From contig CAISFO010000083.1 in NCBI GenBank assembly GCA_903884655.1, positions 1-64,000 on the forward strand: a stretch of DNA of 64,000 nt, in the 5' to 3' direction. The translations under genes were made by a program, and so were the position numbers. This stretch comes from an uncultured Holophagaceae bacterium. Its GTDB lineage: Bacteria; Acidobacteriota; Holophagae; Holophagales; Holophagaceae. Within the stretch, counting starts at the first letter, position 1; each line of letters begins with the position of its first letter. Below, one piece after another: positions 34,413 to 43,708 of this stretch. The notes below the pieces were generated by a model that was not told the DNA's origin, did no database searches, and saw only the letters and a program-made list of their open reading frames with translations.

Positions 34413-35993
34413 TCAGTGGGTGGCCGCAACCGTGGTGGGAGCCTGGCGCTGGAGCAGCTGCTTCTTCTGAAGCAGGGCCTCGGCATCCGGAAAGACCTCC
34501 AGGGCCTTGAGAATGGCGGGATCCTTCTCGCACTGGAGCTTGAAGCCCGCCTCGATGCCGAAGGCCACGTTCTGCAGCTCGATGGAGATCTGCTCCTGCA
34601 TGGCACTGAGGTTGGCGTCCCAGTCCTTCTCGGCGATGGTCAATTTCTGGTCCAGGGACCAGGAGCGGAAGCGCTTCATGACCGCGTCGTCGGCATGCTG
34701 GCCCGGCTTCACGCCGAAGTGCTCCTTCTCGTGGACGGCGAAGCGGAAGAACGCCTGGTGCCGGAAGCGAAGGTCCACCATGAATTCATTGAAGCGCAGC
34801 GCGGGCAGGGGGTAGTCGGGGTTGATGCCGCCTCCGCCGTAAACCGTGCGACCCAGGTCCGTCTTGAAGGCTGGCCCCTGGGGCTTGGCGTCCTTCACGT
34901 CCTCGGGGTTGTAGTAGTCGTCCAGGCCGTGGCTGTAGTCGCGCTGGATGCACCGGCCGGAGGGCGTGTAGTAGCGGGCGGTGGTGAGCGCCAGGCCGCG
35001 GGAGCGGTTGATGGTGAGCAGGCTCTGGACAAGGCCCTTGCCCCAGCTGGTCTGTCCCAGCACCAGACCCCGGTCGTGGTCCTGCACGGCGCCGGAAACG
35101 ATCTCGCTGGCGCTGGCGGTGCCCCGGTTGATCAGGATGACCAGCGGGAAGGGATCCAGCATGGCGCCTTTGCTGGTGCGGGTCTGGCTTTCGTCGCGGC
35201 CGTTCCGGCCCTTCTGGCTGACGATGAGCTGGTCGGGGCCGAGCAGCTGACGGCAGATGCCGATGGCCGCATCCAGTATGCCGCCCCCGTTGCCGCGCAG
35301 GTCGAGGACCAGCTGCTTCATGCCCTGCTGCTTCAGGTGAGTGACGGCCTTCTCGAATTCCTCCGAGGTGGTCTCGCCGAAGTCCTTGATGAGGATGAAA
35401 CCCGTCGTGGGATTGAGCATGAAGCTGTAGTAGACGCTGTTGGTGGGGACTTCGGCCCGGGGGATGGAGAAGCGCAGCAGCTCGGCGATACCCGCCCGCT
35501 GCAGGGCGATCTCGACCACGGTGCCCTTTTCGCCACGGAGTTTCTGGAGGGCGGCGTTGGAAGACATGCCATCGGTGCTGGTGCCATCGATGTCCTTGAT
35601 GATGTCGCCGGAACGGACCCCCAGGCGCTCCGCCGGGCCGCCCTTCATCGGACTGATGATGGCGATGCCCTGGTCGTGCTGCTGGATGATGGCGCCAATG
35701 CCGAAGAAGGAGCCCTTCTGCTCCTCGCGCAGCAGGCGGAACTCGCTCTCGTCCATGTAGTTCGAGTGGGGATCCAGGGTGTGCAGCATGCCCTGGATGG
35801 TGGCGTGGGTGATCTGCTTGGGCGTGGGAGGCTCAGGGCTTTCCTTCTGCACCAGATCCATGATCTCGGTCAGGGTGTCCATGCTCCGCTGCCGGGCGCC
35901 CTCCCCGGCGGATCGGGCCAGCAGGGGGCCCGCCACGGCCACCGTGGCCGCCATGACCATCCACATCCAGTTGCGCTTGAGAAAACGGGCCAT
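34413..35993 (-). CDS. C-terminal processing protease (S41, CtpA-like)
   Basis: A 526-aa exported or membrane-anchored serine protease. An N-terminal hydrophobic segment (about 8-26) is followed by the S41 N-terminal region and a PDZ domain (about 92-175, GSFFGIGAIIQ, LGVRSGDIIKDIDG). The protease domain has the Ser in NRGTASASEIVSGAV and the Lys in LGQTSWGKGLVQ, a Ser-Lys dyad. It trims periplasmic proteins from the C-terminus. The ~120-residue C-terminal extension is helical. GGAG precedes the ATG. The gene is 13 bases upstream of the dehydrogenase. Confidence 0.92.
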   Translation of the reverse strand: MARFLKRNWMWMVMAATVAVAGPLLARSAGEGARQRSMDTLTEIMDLVQKESPEPPTPKQITHATIQGMLHTLDPHSNYMDESEFRLLREEQKGSFFGIGAIIQQHDQGIAIISPMKGGPAERLGVRSGDIIKDIDGTSTDGMSSNAALQKLRGEKGTVVEIALQRAGIAELLRFSIPRAEVPTNSVYYSFMLNPTTGFILIKDFGETTSEEFEKAVTHLKQQGMKQLVLDLRGNGGGILDAAIGICRQLLGPDQLIVSQKGRNGRDESQTRTSKGAMLDPFPLVILINRGTASASEIVSGAVQDHDRGLVLGQTSWGKGLVQSLLTINRSRGLALTTARYYTPSGRCIQRDYSHGLDDYYNPEDVKDAKPQGPAFKTDLGRTVYGGGGINPDYPLPALRFNEFMVDLRFRHQAFFRFAVHEKEHFGVKPGQHADDAVMKRFRSWSLDQKLTIAEKDWDANLSAMQEQISIELQNVAFGIEAGFKLQCEKDPAILKALEVFPDAEALLQKKQLLQRQAPTTVAATH

Positions 35994-36089
35994 GAGGCTC
36001 CCGATAAGACAGCCTCCAGGATACGCCCGGGCCGTCCAGGGGGCGAATGGTGGTTCCAGGCCGCCAAGCTGGCCACCAGGAGGGAGTGG

Positions 36090-36701
36090 CTAGAACCCTT
36101 CCAGGATCCGCTGCGCGGCCGGGGCCATGCGCTCGCGGCGGGCGCGGGTGGCGTAGACGATGCTTTCGAACTGCCGGTAGGCGAGTTCAAGGTCGTCATT
36201 CATCACGAGGTAGTCGTAGGCCGAGTAGAGCTCCATCTCGTGCCGTGCATGCTTCATGCGGATGGCGATCTGCTCGTCCGAGTCCTTGCCCCGGCTGCGC
36301 AGCCGCAGCTCCAGGCTGGCCGCCGAAGGGGGGAGGATGAAGATCATGCAGGCATCGGGAATGGCCCGCCTCAGGTTCATGGCGCCCGTGGTCTCGATGT
36401 CGAGCAGCACGTCCTGGCCCGAAGCCAGGACCTCCTTCAGCCAGTCCCGGCCCGTGCCGTACCGGTGGCCGTAGACCTGGACCCATTCCACCAGGCCGCC
36501 CTCGCGGATCATGGCATCAAAGGTGGCGTCGCTGACGAAGAAGTAGTCGCGGCCATCCACTTCGCCCGGACGGGGCTTGCGGGTGGTGAAGGAGATGGAG
36601 AAGACCAGGCTCGGCACGCTTTGCACCAGCCGCTGGACCAGGGTGGACTTGCCGGCGCCGGAGGGCGCGGAGACCACGAACACGTTGCCCGGATGGTGCA
36701 T
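36090..36701 (-). CDS. gmk: Guanylate kinase
   Basis: A 203-aa GMP kinase making GDP from GMP and ATP. Motifs are P-loop SAPSGAGKST (11-20), TTRKPRPGEVDGRDYFFV for GMP binding and LDIETTGAMNLRR. GGAGG is directly upstream. It ends 96 bases before the S41 protease, so co-transcription is possible but not clear. Confidence 0.95.
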   Translation of the reverse strand: MHHPGNVFVVSAPSGAGKSTLVQRLVQSVPSLVFSISFTTRKPRPGEVDGRDYFFVSDATFDAMIREGGLVEWVQVYGHRYGTGRDWLKEVLASGQDVLLDIETTGAMNLRRAIPDACMIFILPPSAASLELRLRSRGKDSDEQIAIRMKHARHEMELYSAYDYLVMNDDLELAYRQFESIVYATRARRERMAPAAQRILEGF

Positions 36702-36900
36702 CTAGATCCTCCAAGGTCCACTTTAGCGGAATCGGCCATGGCACCGTTCCTTCCCAGGCCAGGCACGGGCGCCTGAAGGCCTCCCTGCAGCACTTGCTTC
36801 TGGCCCTCGGAGCTGTCCTGGCCCTGCCTATTCAGCCAAGCCCTTTCCCAAAACCTACCCTTCAGCCCCTGGCTGTGAAGCGCCAAGTCGTCACCTGGAC

Positions 36901-39900
36901 CTAGGGGAGCTCCTCGATCGCGGCTGGTGCGGGTTTGGGTGTTCGCTTGAAGATCGCGGAAGCGCTGTGCCGTCCGTCCATGACGATGTGGAGAGGCGTG
37001 TCCACCCGGCTGTGGACGAGACAGCCCGAACGCCAGACCTCGGGCTGCCCGCGCAGCCAGTCCCAGTCGAGCAGGCTGCTGCCTCTGGGGTAGGGCACGG
37101 TGAAGTAGCCGATGTTCAGCGACGTGACGTTGTGAAAGAAGTGCGAACCCAGGGAGGCATCCGCCTGGAAATGCTCCATGGCGTATTCCACGATCACCTG
37201 GGCGCAGGAGATCATGGACCACTGGATGGGGATGCCCAGGTGGCGGTCGTTGCTGCCCCAGCGGCCCGGCCCCAGCAGTACGTACTTCCCCCCCTCCGCG
37301 CGGAACCGGTCGTTCAGTTTCTCCAGCAGGTCAGCCAGGGCGGGCGTGTCGAACTTGTCGAAGCCCTCGGGGTCCACCCACACGAGGTCATGGAGGCCTT
37401 CGACAATGCCGTTCCCCACGCACTGCTCGGAGTAGAGGAAGATCTCCTCGGGATCGAGGTCCGCCTTGGAGAGGTTCACCTCTCCGCTGTCTATGAGCTG
37501 GTGCTTGATCTGCAGCAGGGTGAAGGTGGGCTTCCCGTTGTCCGGGTCCTTGTCCAGGTTCACGGCAAATTCGATCTCCACGGGGGTCTCCATGGCGTCG
37601 CGGATGAGCCGGAGCAGGTGCTGGAGGATGAGGGGCAGGGGGAACTGGTCGTATTTGAGGACGTTCCGGAAGTTCACGATCCGCGGTCCCGGGTAGTCCA
37701 GGCCATCGCGGATCCGCTCATCGTTCGCGTCCCACACCGAGGCGCAGTGCCAGAGCGCACCGTCCTTCTCCGCCTGCTGGATGTCCAGGGTCAGCAGGGT
37801 CGAGCTTTCGCCGCTGTAGAGGTCCACGGAGGTCCGGCTCATGTCCAGGGCGTAGAACTGCTTCTGGGTGGCTCGCAGCTGCTCCCTGGGCGGCAGCATG
37901 TCCATCTCCGGGTAGGGCGGGGCGAAGCGGTAGGTCCGGCCGCCTTCCACCACGTATTTCCCGAGGCCCACGGCGATGTTGGCGATGCCGTCCTGGGGTT
38001 GCGTGTAGGCGAGCGGGTAGTAGTTGAAGGACTGGGCCACCCCCGAGATGTGCGGGTAGAAGCGGTCACCGAACTGTCGACCCGAAAGCTCTTGGATGAG
38101 GATGGCCATCTGCTCCTCTTCGATCTTGTAGTCGATGGCCGCGAAGTAGGACCGGGCTGCCTTGGAGTAGACCGAGGCGTACACCAGCTTGATGGCTTCG
38201 ATGAGCTGCCCTTCGCGAACGGTGAGGTCAGGATGGTTGTTGGGCAGGAAAAAAGTGTTGTACAGCCCCGCGAAGGGATGCGACAGGCTGTCCTCCAGAA
38301 GGCCCGAGGACCGAACGGCCAGGGGCACCTTGCCGTGCTTGGTGAGGAAGAGGCGGAGCTTGGCGGTCAGTTCCGGGGACAGGGCGCCCTGGAGGAAGCG
38401 CTGCTTGATGGCGTCGTCATCCTCGTCCCGCTCTACCATCTGCCTCAGCCCGTGCCGCGAGATGAAGGAGGTGAATTCCTCCGTGCCGATGATGGCGGAG
38501 CGGGGAATGCGGATGTTGGCCTCGGGCACCAGGCTGTCCAGGTCCATGCGGGACAGCAGGGAATGGATGAAGGCGACACCCCGGCCCTTGCCGCCCATGG
38601 AGCCCGGAGCCAGCCGGAGGATGTTGGGCTCGTCCTTGGGTGTAGAGGCGGTGAGCGGGATGACCTTGCCGAGGGACTTCATGTGCTGCACATACTCGCC
38701 CACGTTGATGAGGAAGGTGCGCAGGTCCTCCGGGTCCTTGTAGTCCGACAGGCGGAACTTTGCCAGGACCTTGGCCACCTGGACCTCGCCGCGGGCCATG
38801 ATCCAGGCGGAGAAGTGGTTCCGGGAAGCATGGTAGACGACGGATTCCACCGGCACGGTTCGAAGCTTGGCCTGGAGATCCTCCATGTCGGTGGCGCGGG
38901 TGATCTCGATGCCCTGGTCATTGCGGAAGATGAAATCGCCGAAGCCCAGGTTCTCGTGGAAGAAGTTGGAAAGCTCGGCGCCCAGCGTATAGGAATTCTT
39001 GTTCAGGAAGCCGCTGTGGATGGCGGTGGCCCAGGATTCCTTGAAGGGGTCCGAGGACTGAAGAAGCGTGGGCAGGTAGGGGTTCTGATCCTTCACGGCC
39101 TTGATCAGCTTGATCCCCGCTTCCCGGTCGAGCACCCCATCCTTGGGGAACTTGCGGTCGCTGATGAGGCACAGCAGGAAGTCCATGTACTTGTCGCAGA
39201 AGGTCATGGCTTCTTCATAGGTGGTGGCCAGGATCACCTTGGGCCGCACCCGCATGGACAGCGTGCGCGTCATGCCATCCATGCTCTGGTCCCGGGTGAG
39301 TCGCGTGGTCTGCTTGAGGATCTCGCTGTAGAGGATCGGCAGGTACCGCGAGTAGTAGCGGATGCTGTCCTCCACGAGGAGGATGACCCGGGTCATGCCC
39401 ACGGCGGTGTCGTTCTCGACGTTGGCGCGGTCCTCCATGAACTTCACCATGGCCATGAAGATCTCGGGGTTGCCGTTCCACACAAAGATCTGGTCGTAGT
39501 GGCGCTGGAGATCCCGGCGGCGCTGGTCCATGGCCCCGACTTCCACGTTGTCGTTGAGCAGCAGGTAGATGGGGATCCGGGGGGCGGCCTTGCGCAGGGC
39601 CTTGGACAATTCGATGTGCCCACCCTGGCCGAGGCGGCTCATGACGATGATGATGTCGAAGTGCCGGGCGGCGCATTTCGCCAGCGCCTCCTCGACCGTG
39701 GAGACGTTGATGACCCGGGGCGGGTTGCTCATGTTGAGCTGGTAGTAGCCCTCGAAGAGGATCTCCGTGAGCAGGCCGTCCTGCTCCAGGGTGAAGGCGT
39801 CGAAGGCGGGCGCCACCAGCAGGATCTCCCGGGTGCGAAGGGGCATGAGGTCGTGGAAGATCTCCTTGTCGGATTTGTACTTCCGGAAGATCTCGTTGAA

Positions 39901-39915
39901 GGTTCGATCGATCAT
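36901..39915 (-). CDS. PEP/pyruvate-binding-domain protein with receiver-like N-terminus
   Basis: A 1004-aa cytoplasmic protein. The N-terminal ~350 residues contain two receiver-like alpha/beta segments (HFDIIIVMSRLGQGGHIELS; TRVILLVEDSIRYYSRYLP). Then comes an ATP-grasp PEP/pyruvate-binding domain as in PEP synthase and PPDK (GKVPLAVRSSGLLEDS, PFAGLYNTFFLPN, about 540-760). The phosphohistidine swivelling domain and the C-terminal PEP-binding barrel of PPDK are missing, so it is unlikely to be a complete PEP synthase. It may be a regulatory or novel phosphotransfer enzyme. It ends LGPGRWGSNDRHLG... with a Pro/Ala tail. GGGG-type ribosome site. Confidence 0.8.
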   Translation of the reverse strand: MIDRTFNEIFRKYKSDKEIFHDLMPLRTREILLVAPAFDAFTLEQDGLLTEILFEGYYQLNMSNPPRVINVSTVEEALAKCAARHFDIIIVMSRLGQGGHIELSKALRKAAPRIPIYLLLNDNVEVGAMDQRRRDLQRHYDQIFVWNGNPEIFMAMVKFMEDRANVENDTAVGMTRVILLVEDSIRYYSRYLPILYSEILKQTTRLTRDQSMDGMTRTLSMRVRPKVILATTYEEAMTFCDKYMDFLLCLISDRKFPKDGVLDREAGIKLIKAVKDQNPYLPTLLQSSDPFKESWATAIHSGFLNKNSYTLGAELSNFFHENLGFGDFIFRNDQGIEITRATDMEDLQAKLRTVPVESVVYHASRNHFSAWIMARGEVQVAKVLAKFRLSDYKDPEDLRTFLINVGEYVQHMKSLGKVIPLTASTPKDEPNILRLAPGSMGGKGRGVAFIHSLLSRMDLDSLVPEANIRIPRSAIIGTEEFTSFISRHGLRQMVERDEDDDAIKQRFLQGALSPELTAKLRLFLTKHGKVPLAVRSSGLLEDSLSHPFAGLYNTFFLPNNHPDLTVREGQLIEAIKLVYASVYSKAARSYFAAIDYKIEEEQMAILIQELSGRQFGDRFYPHISGVAQSFNYYPLAYTQPQDGIANIAVGLGKYVVEGGRTYRFAPPYPEMDMLPPREQLRATQKQFYALDMSRTSVDLYSGESSTLLTLDIQQAEKDGALWHCASVWDANDERIRDGLDYPGPRIVNFRNVLKYDQFPLPLILQHLLRLIRDAMETPVEIEFAVNLDKDPDNGKPTFTLLQIKHQLIDSGEVNLSKADLDPEEIFLYSEQCVGNGIVEGLHDLVWVDPEGFDKFDTPALADLLEKLNDRFRAEGGKYVLLGPGRWGSNDRHLGIPIQWSMISCAQVIVEYAMEHFQADASLGSHFFHNVTSLNIGYFTVPYPRGSSLLDWDWLRGQPEVWRSGCLVHSRVDTPLHIVMDGRHSASAIFKRTPKPAPAAIEELP

Positions 39916-39952
39916 TCGGGAGCCCCTGTCGTTCCGGCAGTTTACTTCCTAC

Positions 39953-39986
39953 GAAGAAATGGGGGCCGTCCGGCCCCCATTTCTTC
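39953..39986 (-). terminator. Terminator hairpin after gdhA
   Basis: A perfect 15-bp stem (GAAGAAATGGGGGCC / GGCCCCCATTTCTTC) with a 4-base loop lies 20 bases past the gdhA stop and just before the start of the PEP/pyruvate-binding gene. It separates the two transcription units. No U-tract. Confidence 0.75.
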
Positions 39987-40006
39987 GCGCGTGAAACGCT
40001 GGAGGG

Positions 40007-41356
40007 CTACACGAGCCCCTGATCGATCATCGAATCGGCCACCTTGAGGAAGCCGGCGATGTTCGCGCCGTTCACGTAGTTGCCGGGGGTGCCGAAGCGG
40101 GCGGCGGCGTCCACGCAGGACTTGTGGATGTTGATCATGATCTGGTGCAGGCGAGCGTCCACTTCCTCGGCGGTCCAGCCCAGGCGCATGGAATTCTGGC
40201 TCATCTCCAGGCCCGAGGTGGCCACGCCGCCGGCGTTGGAAGCCTTGCCGGGGGCGAAGAGGATCTTGTCGCCGTTGGCCTGGAAGAACTCCACGGCGTC
40301 CAGGGTGCTGGGCATGTTGGCGCCTTCCACCACGGCCTTGCAGCCGCAGGCCAGCAGGGCCTTGGCCTCGTCCAGGTTCAGCTCGTTCTGGATGGCGCAG
40401 GGCAGGGCGACGTCCACCTTCTGCTCCCAGGGCCGCTTGCCGGCGTGGAACTGGGCGGTCTTGTACTTCTCGACGTAGGGGGCCACGGACATGCGGTCGA
40501 TGCGGAGCATCTCCTCCATGTGGACGATCTTCTCGCCGGAAATGCCATCCGGATCATAGATGTAGCCATCGGGGCCGGAGATGGTGATGACCTTGGCGCC
40601 CAGCTGGGTGGCCTTGGTGACGGCGCCCCAGGCCACGTTGCCGAAACCGGACACGGCGACCTTCTTGCCCTGGAAGTTCTCGCCCTTGGTCTTCAGCATT
40701 TCCTCGGCAAAGTAGACCACGCCGAAGCCTGTGGCCTCGGGACGCACGAGGCTGCCGCCCCAGTACTGGCCCTTGCCCGTCAACACGCCGGTGAACTCAT
40801 TGGCCAGCTTCTTGTACATGCCGAACAGGTAGCCCACTTCCCGGCCACCCACGCCGATATCGCCGGCGGGCACGTCGGTGTTGGGGCCGATGTGGCGGAA
40901 GAGCTCCATCATGAAGGCCTGGCAGAAGCGCATGATCTCGGCGTCGGACTTGCCGTTGGGGTCGAAGTTGGAGCCGCCCTTGCCGCCGCCCATGGGCAGG
41001 CCCGTGAGGCTGTTCTTGAAGATCTGCTCGAAACCCAGGAACTTCAGCGTGTCGAGGGTGACGTTGGGGTGGAAGCGGATGCCGCCCTTGTAGGGCCCGA
41101 TGGCGCTGTTGAACTGGACGCGCCAGCCTGGATTGACGCGGATCTGGCCCTTGTCGTCCACCCAGGGCACGCGGAAGCCGATGGCGCGCTCGGGCTCGAC
41201 CAGCCGCTCGAGGATGGCGTTCTTCTTGTACTTGGGTTCCTTCTCCAGCACCGGGGCCAGGGAATGCAGGATCTCCGTGGCGGCCTGGATGAAGAGGCTT
41301 TCCCAGGGCGCCTTCTTCTTGAGGCCCTCAAGGACTTCGGTGACGTACTGGCTCAT
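40007..41356 (-). CDS. gdhA: Glutamate dehydrogenase (NADP-type, hexameric)
   Basis: A 449-aa enzyme that aminates 2-oxoglutarate to glutamate. Motifs are PMGGGKGGSNFDPNGKSDAE with the catalytic Lys, PAGDIGVGGREVGYLFGMYK, and GFGNVAWGA in the nucleotide-binding domain. Length and the MSQYVTEVLEGLKKKAPWE start match the E. coli-type NADP enzyme. The 290-bp upstream gap (41357-41646) has an AT-richer part at about 41520-41600 where the promoter probably lies; I could not fix a -35/-10 pair. Confidence 0.95.
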   Translation of the reverse strand: MSQYVTEVLEGLKKKAPWESLFIQAATEILHSLAPVLEKEPKYKKNAILERLVEPERAIGFRVPWVDDKGQIRVNPGWRVQFNSAIGPYKGGIRFHPNVTLDTLKFLGFEQIFKNSLTGLPMGGGKGGSNFDPNGKSDAEIMRFCQAFMMELFRHIGPNTDVPAGDIGVGGREVGYLFGMYKKLANEFTGVLTGKGQYWGGSLVRPEATGFGVVYFAEEMLKTKGENFQGKKVAVSGFGNVAWGAVTKATQLGAKVITISGPDGYIYDPDGISGEKIVHMEEMLRIDRMSVAPYVEKYKTAQFHAGKRPWEQKVDVALPCAIQNELNLDEAKALLACGCKAVVEGANMPSTLDAVEFFQANGDKILFAPGKASNAGGVATSGLEMSQNSMRLGWTAEEVDARLHQIMINIHKSCVDAAARFGTPGNYVNGANIAGFLKVADSMIDQGLV

Positions 41357-41646
41357 GGTTCCCCCAGGAGGAAGGTGGCGAACAGGGTCGGGCTCGTGCC
41401 CGGGTCGGTTGGATCAGAAAGGGTCTGCCGCAGAGCCCGTCCCGAGGTTGCGACTTCAAGGTCAGTAATCCGGAAATCAGGACGACATGACTCTAGCCCC
41501 AGGAACCCGATGGCGGGAGGGTCAAGAACTCAATAAGTGATGAACGACACTGAAAGGGGAGCAAATTAGGAGAAAACGCGGCCAATGATTTGCGAACCGT
41601 AAAAGTTCACCTCGAGGACTGCTGCCGGCAGGGGGCTGCCGTCCGC

Positions 41647-43482
41647 CTAGGACCCTTCCAGCCCGCTGTCGGCCGGTTCCCGTCCAGAATCGGCCGGGCC
41701 GGCGGCCTGGAGGGGCTCCAGCAGCATGAGCAGCTCCTGGAGCTTGACGGGCTTGGCCAGGAAAGCATCCATGCCCACCAGGGCGCAGGCCTCGCGATCC
41801 TTGTCCGAAGCACAGGCCGTCACGGCCACGATCGGGATGCGGCGGCCCGTGCCGGCCTCCTGCTGGCGGATCCGCCGCGCGGCTTCCAGCCCATCCATGA
41901 CCGGCATCAGGAGGTCCATGAGGACCACGTCGAACCGGGCTGGGGCCTGGCCCAGTTCGCCCAGGGCCTGCAGGGCTTCGGCGCCGTTGGCGGCCAGCGT
42001 GACGCGATGTCTGCGGCCCTCCAGCGCCTGCCGGAGCAGCTGCTGGTTGATGGGATGGTCCTCGACCACGAGCACATTCAGGGAGCGACGGGTGGAGGGG
42101 AGCGGGGCCGGGTTCTTCGAGGAGTGTTCCAGTGCGGGTGGAGGCTGCTCGCCCGCAGTCTCCGAAGTCGGCTCAGCGGCCGGAAGTTCCACCCAGAACG
42201 TGCTGCCCTCTCCCTGGATGCTTTCGAAGCCAAGGCGGCCCGACATCCTCTGCACGAGCCGCTCGGTGATGGACAGTCCCAGGCCGGTTCCCTCGATGTG
42301 CGTGCCTTCGGCACCGAGCCGGTTGAACGGCTGGAAGGCCGCTTCCCGGTGCTGGTCGGGAATGCCGGGCCCCGTGTCCCGGATCTCGATCCGTACCCAT
42401 TCCTCCCCGGTTCGCCAGGCGCGCACGAAGACCTGGCCATCCTGGCGGTTGTACTTCACGGCGTTGGACAGGAGGTTGATCAGGACCGAATTCAGTTGCA
42501 TGGGGTCCGCCAGTACCCGCATGCCGGCGAGGGACTCGAAATCGAACTCGATCCGGATCTGCCGGCGCCTGGCCAAGGGAAGGATGATGTTCAGGGCGAT
42601 CGAGAAGGCGCCGGCGAGGGGCGTTTCATCGATCGACAGGGAGGCCTTTCCTGCCTCGAGGCTGCTCAGTTCCAGCACCTGGTTGACCAGGCCCAGCAGC
42701 AGTTCCCCTCCCTGGCGAAGCTGGCCGACGATGCGGGACTGCTGGGCGCTCAGGGGCGCCTCCCGGTCTTCTTCAAGCAGGTCGGCGGAGAGCAGCACGG
42801 CGTGCAGGGGCGTCCTCAGCTCGTGGCTCATCGAGGCCAGGAAGGCGGACTTGGCCCGGTTCGCCGCCTCGGCGGCGTTCTTGGCCTCGTAGAGCAGGCG
42901 TTTCGACTTCTCCCGTTCACCGGTGACCGCCACGGCCGCCACCACGACGAGGGCCACGCAGGACACCACGGACAGAAAGATGGATTCAGCGGCCACGGCC
43001 TCCGGCATGAGGCTCGCGGGGAGCCAGCCTCGCAGGGTCGCCAGGAAGAGCAGGACCAGCACACCGAGCAGCATTCCGGCGGTCAGGACGAGCATGCGGC
43101 GGCTGCCGAAGGTGCTCAGCAGGAACAGGTTCGGCAGGAACCAGGGCAGGGCCACGGACCGGATGCCCCCGGTGAAGGCGCACCACAGCGCGACGATGCC
43201 GATGCCCGCCAGGTTGGTGAAGAACAACCCCAGATCGATCCGGCCCGTGAACCGCACGAACAGAGTGCCGAGGACCGGTGACAGGATGCCAAGCACGAAC
43301 AGGCCGACTTCCAGGCGGGTGAGATCCGGGCGCACCAGGACATAGGTCAGGAACAGCAGCGCCACCACACCCGAGATGGACAGCAGGGACTTGGCGATTC
43401 CCCGGTGGCGCAGCCGCCTCCGGGGGTCCAGGCGGGCCAGGGGCGGAACCAGGATGTCGAGCGGGCTCCCTTCCCACTTCAT
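41647..43482 (-). CDS. Hybrid sensor histidine kinase with receiver domain
   Basis: An inner-membrane sensor of about 611 aa. The N-terminus has about six hydrophobic segments (residues ~30-185). Then come HisKA with the phospho-His in SMSHELRTPLHAVL (about residue 218), and HATPase_c (N-box NLLSNAVKYN, G-boxes DTGPGIP and GTGLGLSI). A C-terminal receiver follows (VVEDHPINQQLL, phospho-Asp in VLMDLLMPVMDG at about 521, Lys in FLAKPVKL). The start is uncertain: ATG 43482 is used; GTG 43593 or ATG 43569 would add 29-37 residues. A separate HPt partner would be needed; an orphan HPt exists at 2163-2531. Confidence 0.9.
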   Translation of the reverse strand: MKWEGSPLDILVPPLARLDPRRRLRHRGIAKSLLSISGVVALLFLTYVLVRPDLTRLEVGLFVLGILSPVLGTLFVRFTGRIDLGLFFTNLAGIGIVALWCAFTGGIRSVALPWFLPNLFLLSTFGSRRMLVLTAGMLLGVLVLLFLATLRGWLPASLMPEAVAAESIFLSVVSCVALVVVAAVAVTGEREKSKRLLYEAKNAAEAANRAKSAFLASMSHELRTPLHAVLLSADLLEEDREAPLSAQQSRIVGQLRQGGELLLGLVNQVLELSSLEAGKASLSIDETPLAGAFSIALNIILPLARRRQIRIEFDFESLAGMRVLADPMQLNSVLINLLSNAVKYNRQDGQVFVRAWRTGEEWVRIEIRDTGPGIPDQHREAAFQPFNRLGAEGTHIEGTGLGLSITERLVQRMSGRLGFESIQGEGSTFWVELPAAEPTSETAGEQPPPALEHSSKNPAPLPSTRRSLNVLVVEDHPINQQLLRQALEGRRHRVTLAANGAEALQALGELGQAPARFDVVLMDLLMPVMDGLEAARRIRQQEAGTGRRIPIVAVTACASDKDREACALVGMDAFLAKPVKLQELLMLLEPLQAAGPADSGREPADSGLEGS

Positions 43483-43708
43483 GACTGCTGTCCATCCATT
43501 GCCGATCGTCCTCTGTCCAGGGCCGGTGAACGAACCATCCTTCCGGGGGGCAGGTCCGGGGTTGTTCATGGCGGTGTCGATCCGGCAGACCACACCGGCA
43601 TGGTTTTCCTTGAGCCCTTATCGGTCCTAGGTCCGTGGGAGCTTAGTGCGCTGCAACAAGCCCGATGGGGCCGCGAAGGCGCCTACGGAATGCGCCGCCA
43701 CTGGACCC

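Noticed and set aside
36967..40047. 1026-codon + strand frame opposite the PEP/pyruvate-binding gene
   Set aside because: Mirror frame rich in Val/Gly/His with no motif; the minus strand encodes the recognisable protein.
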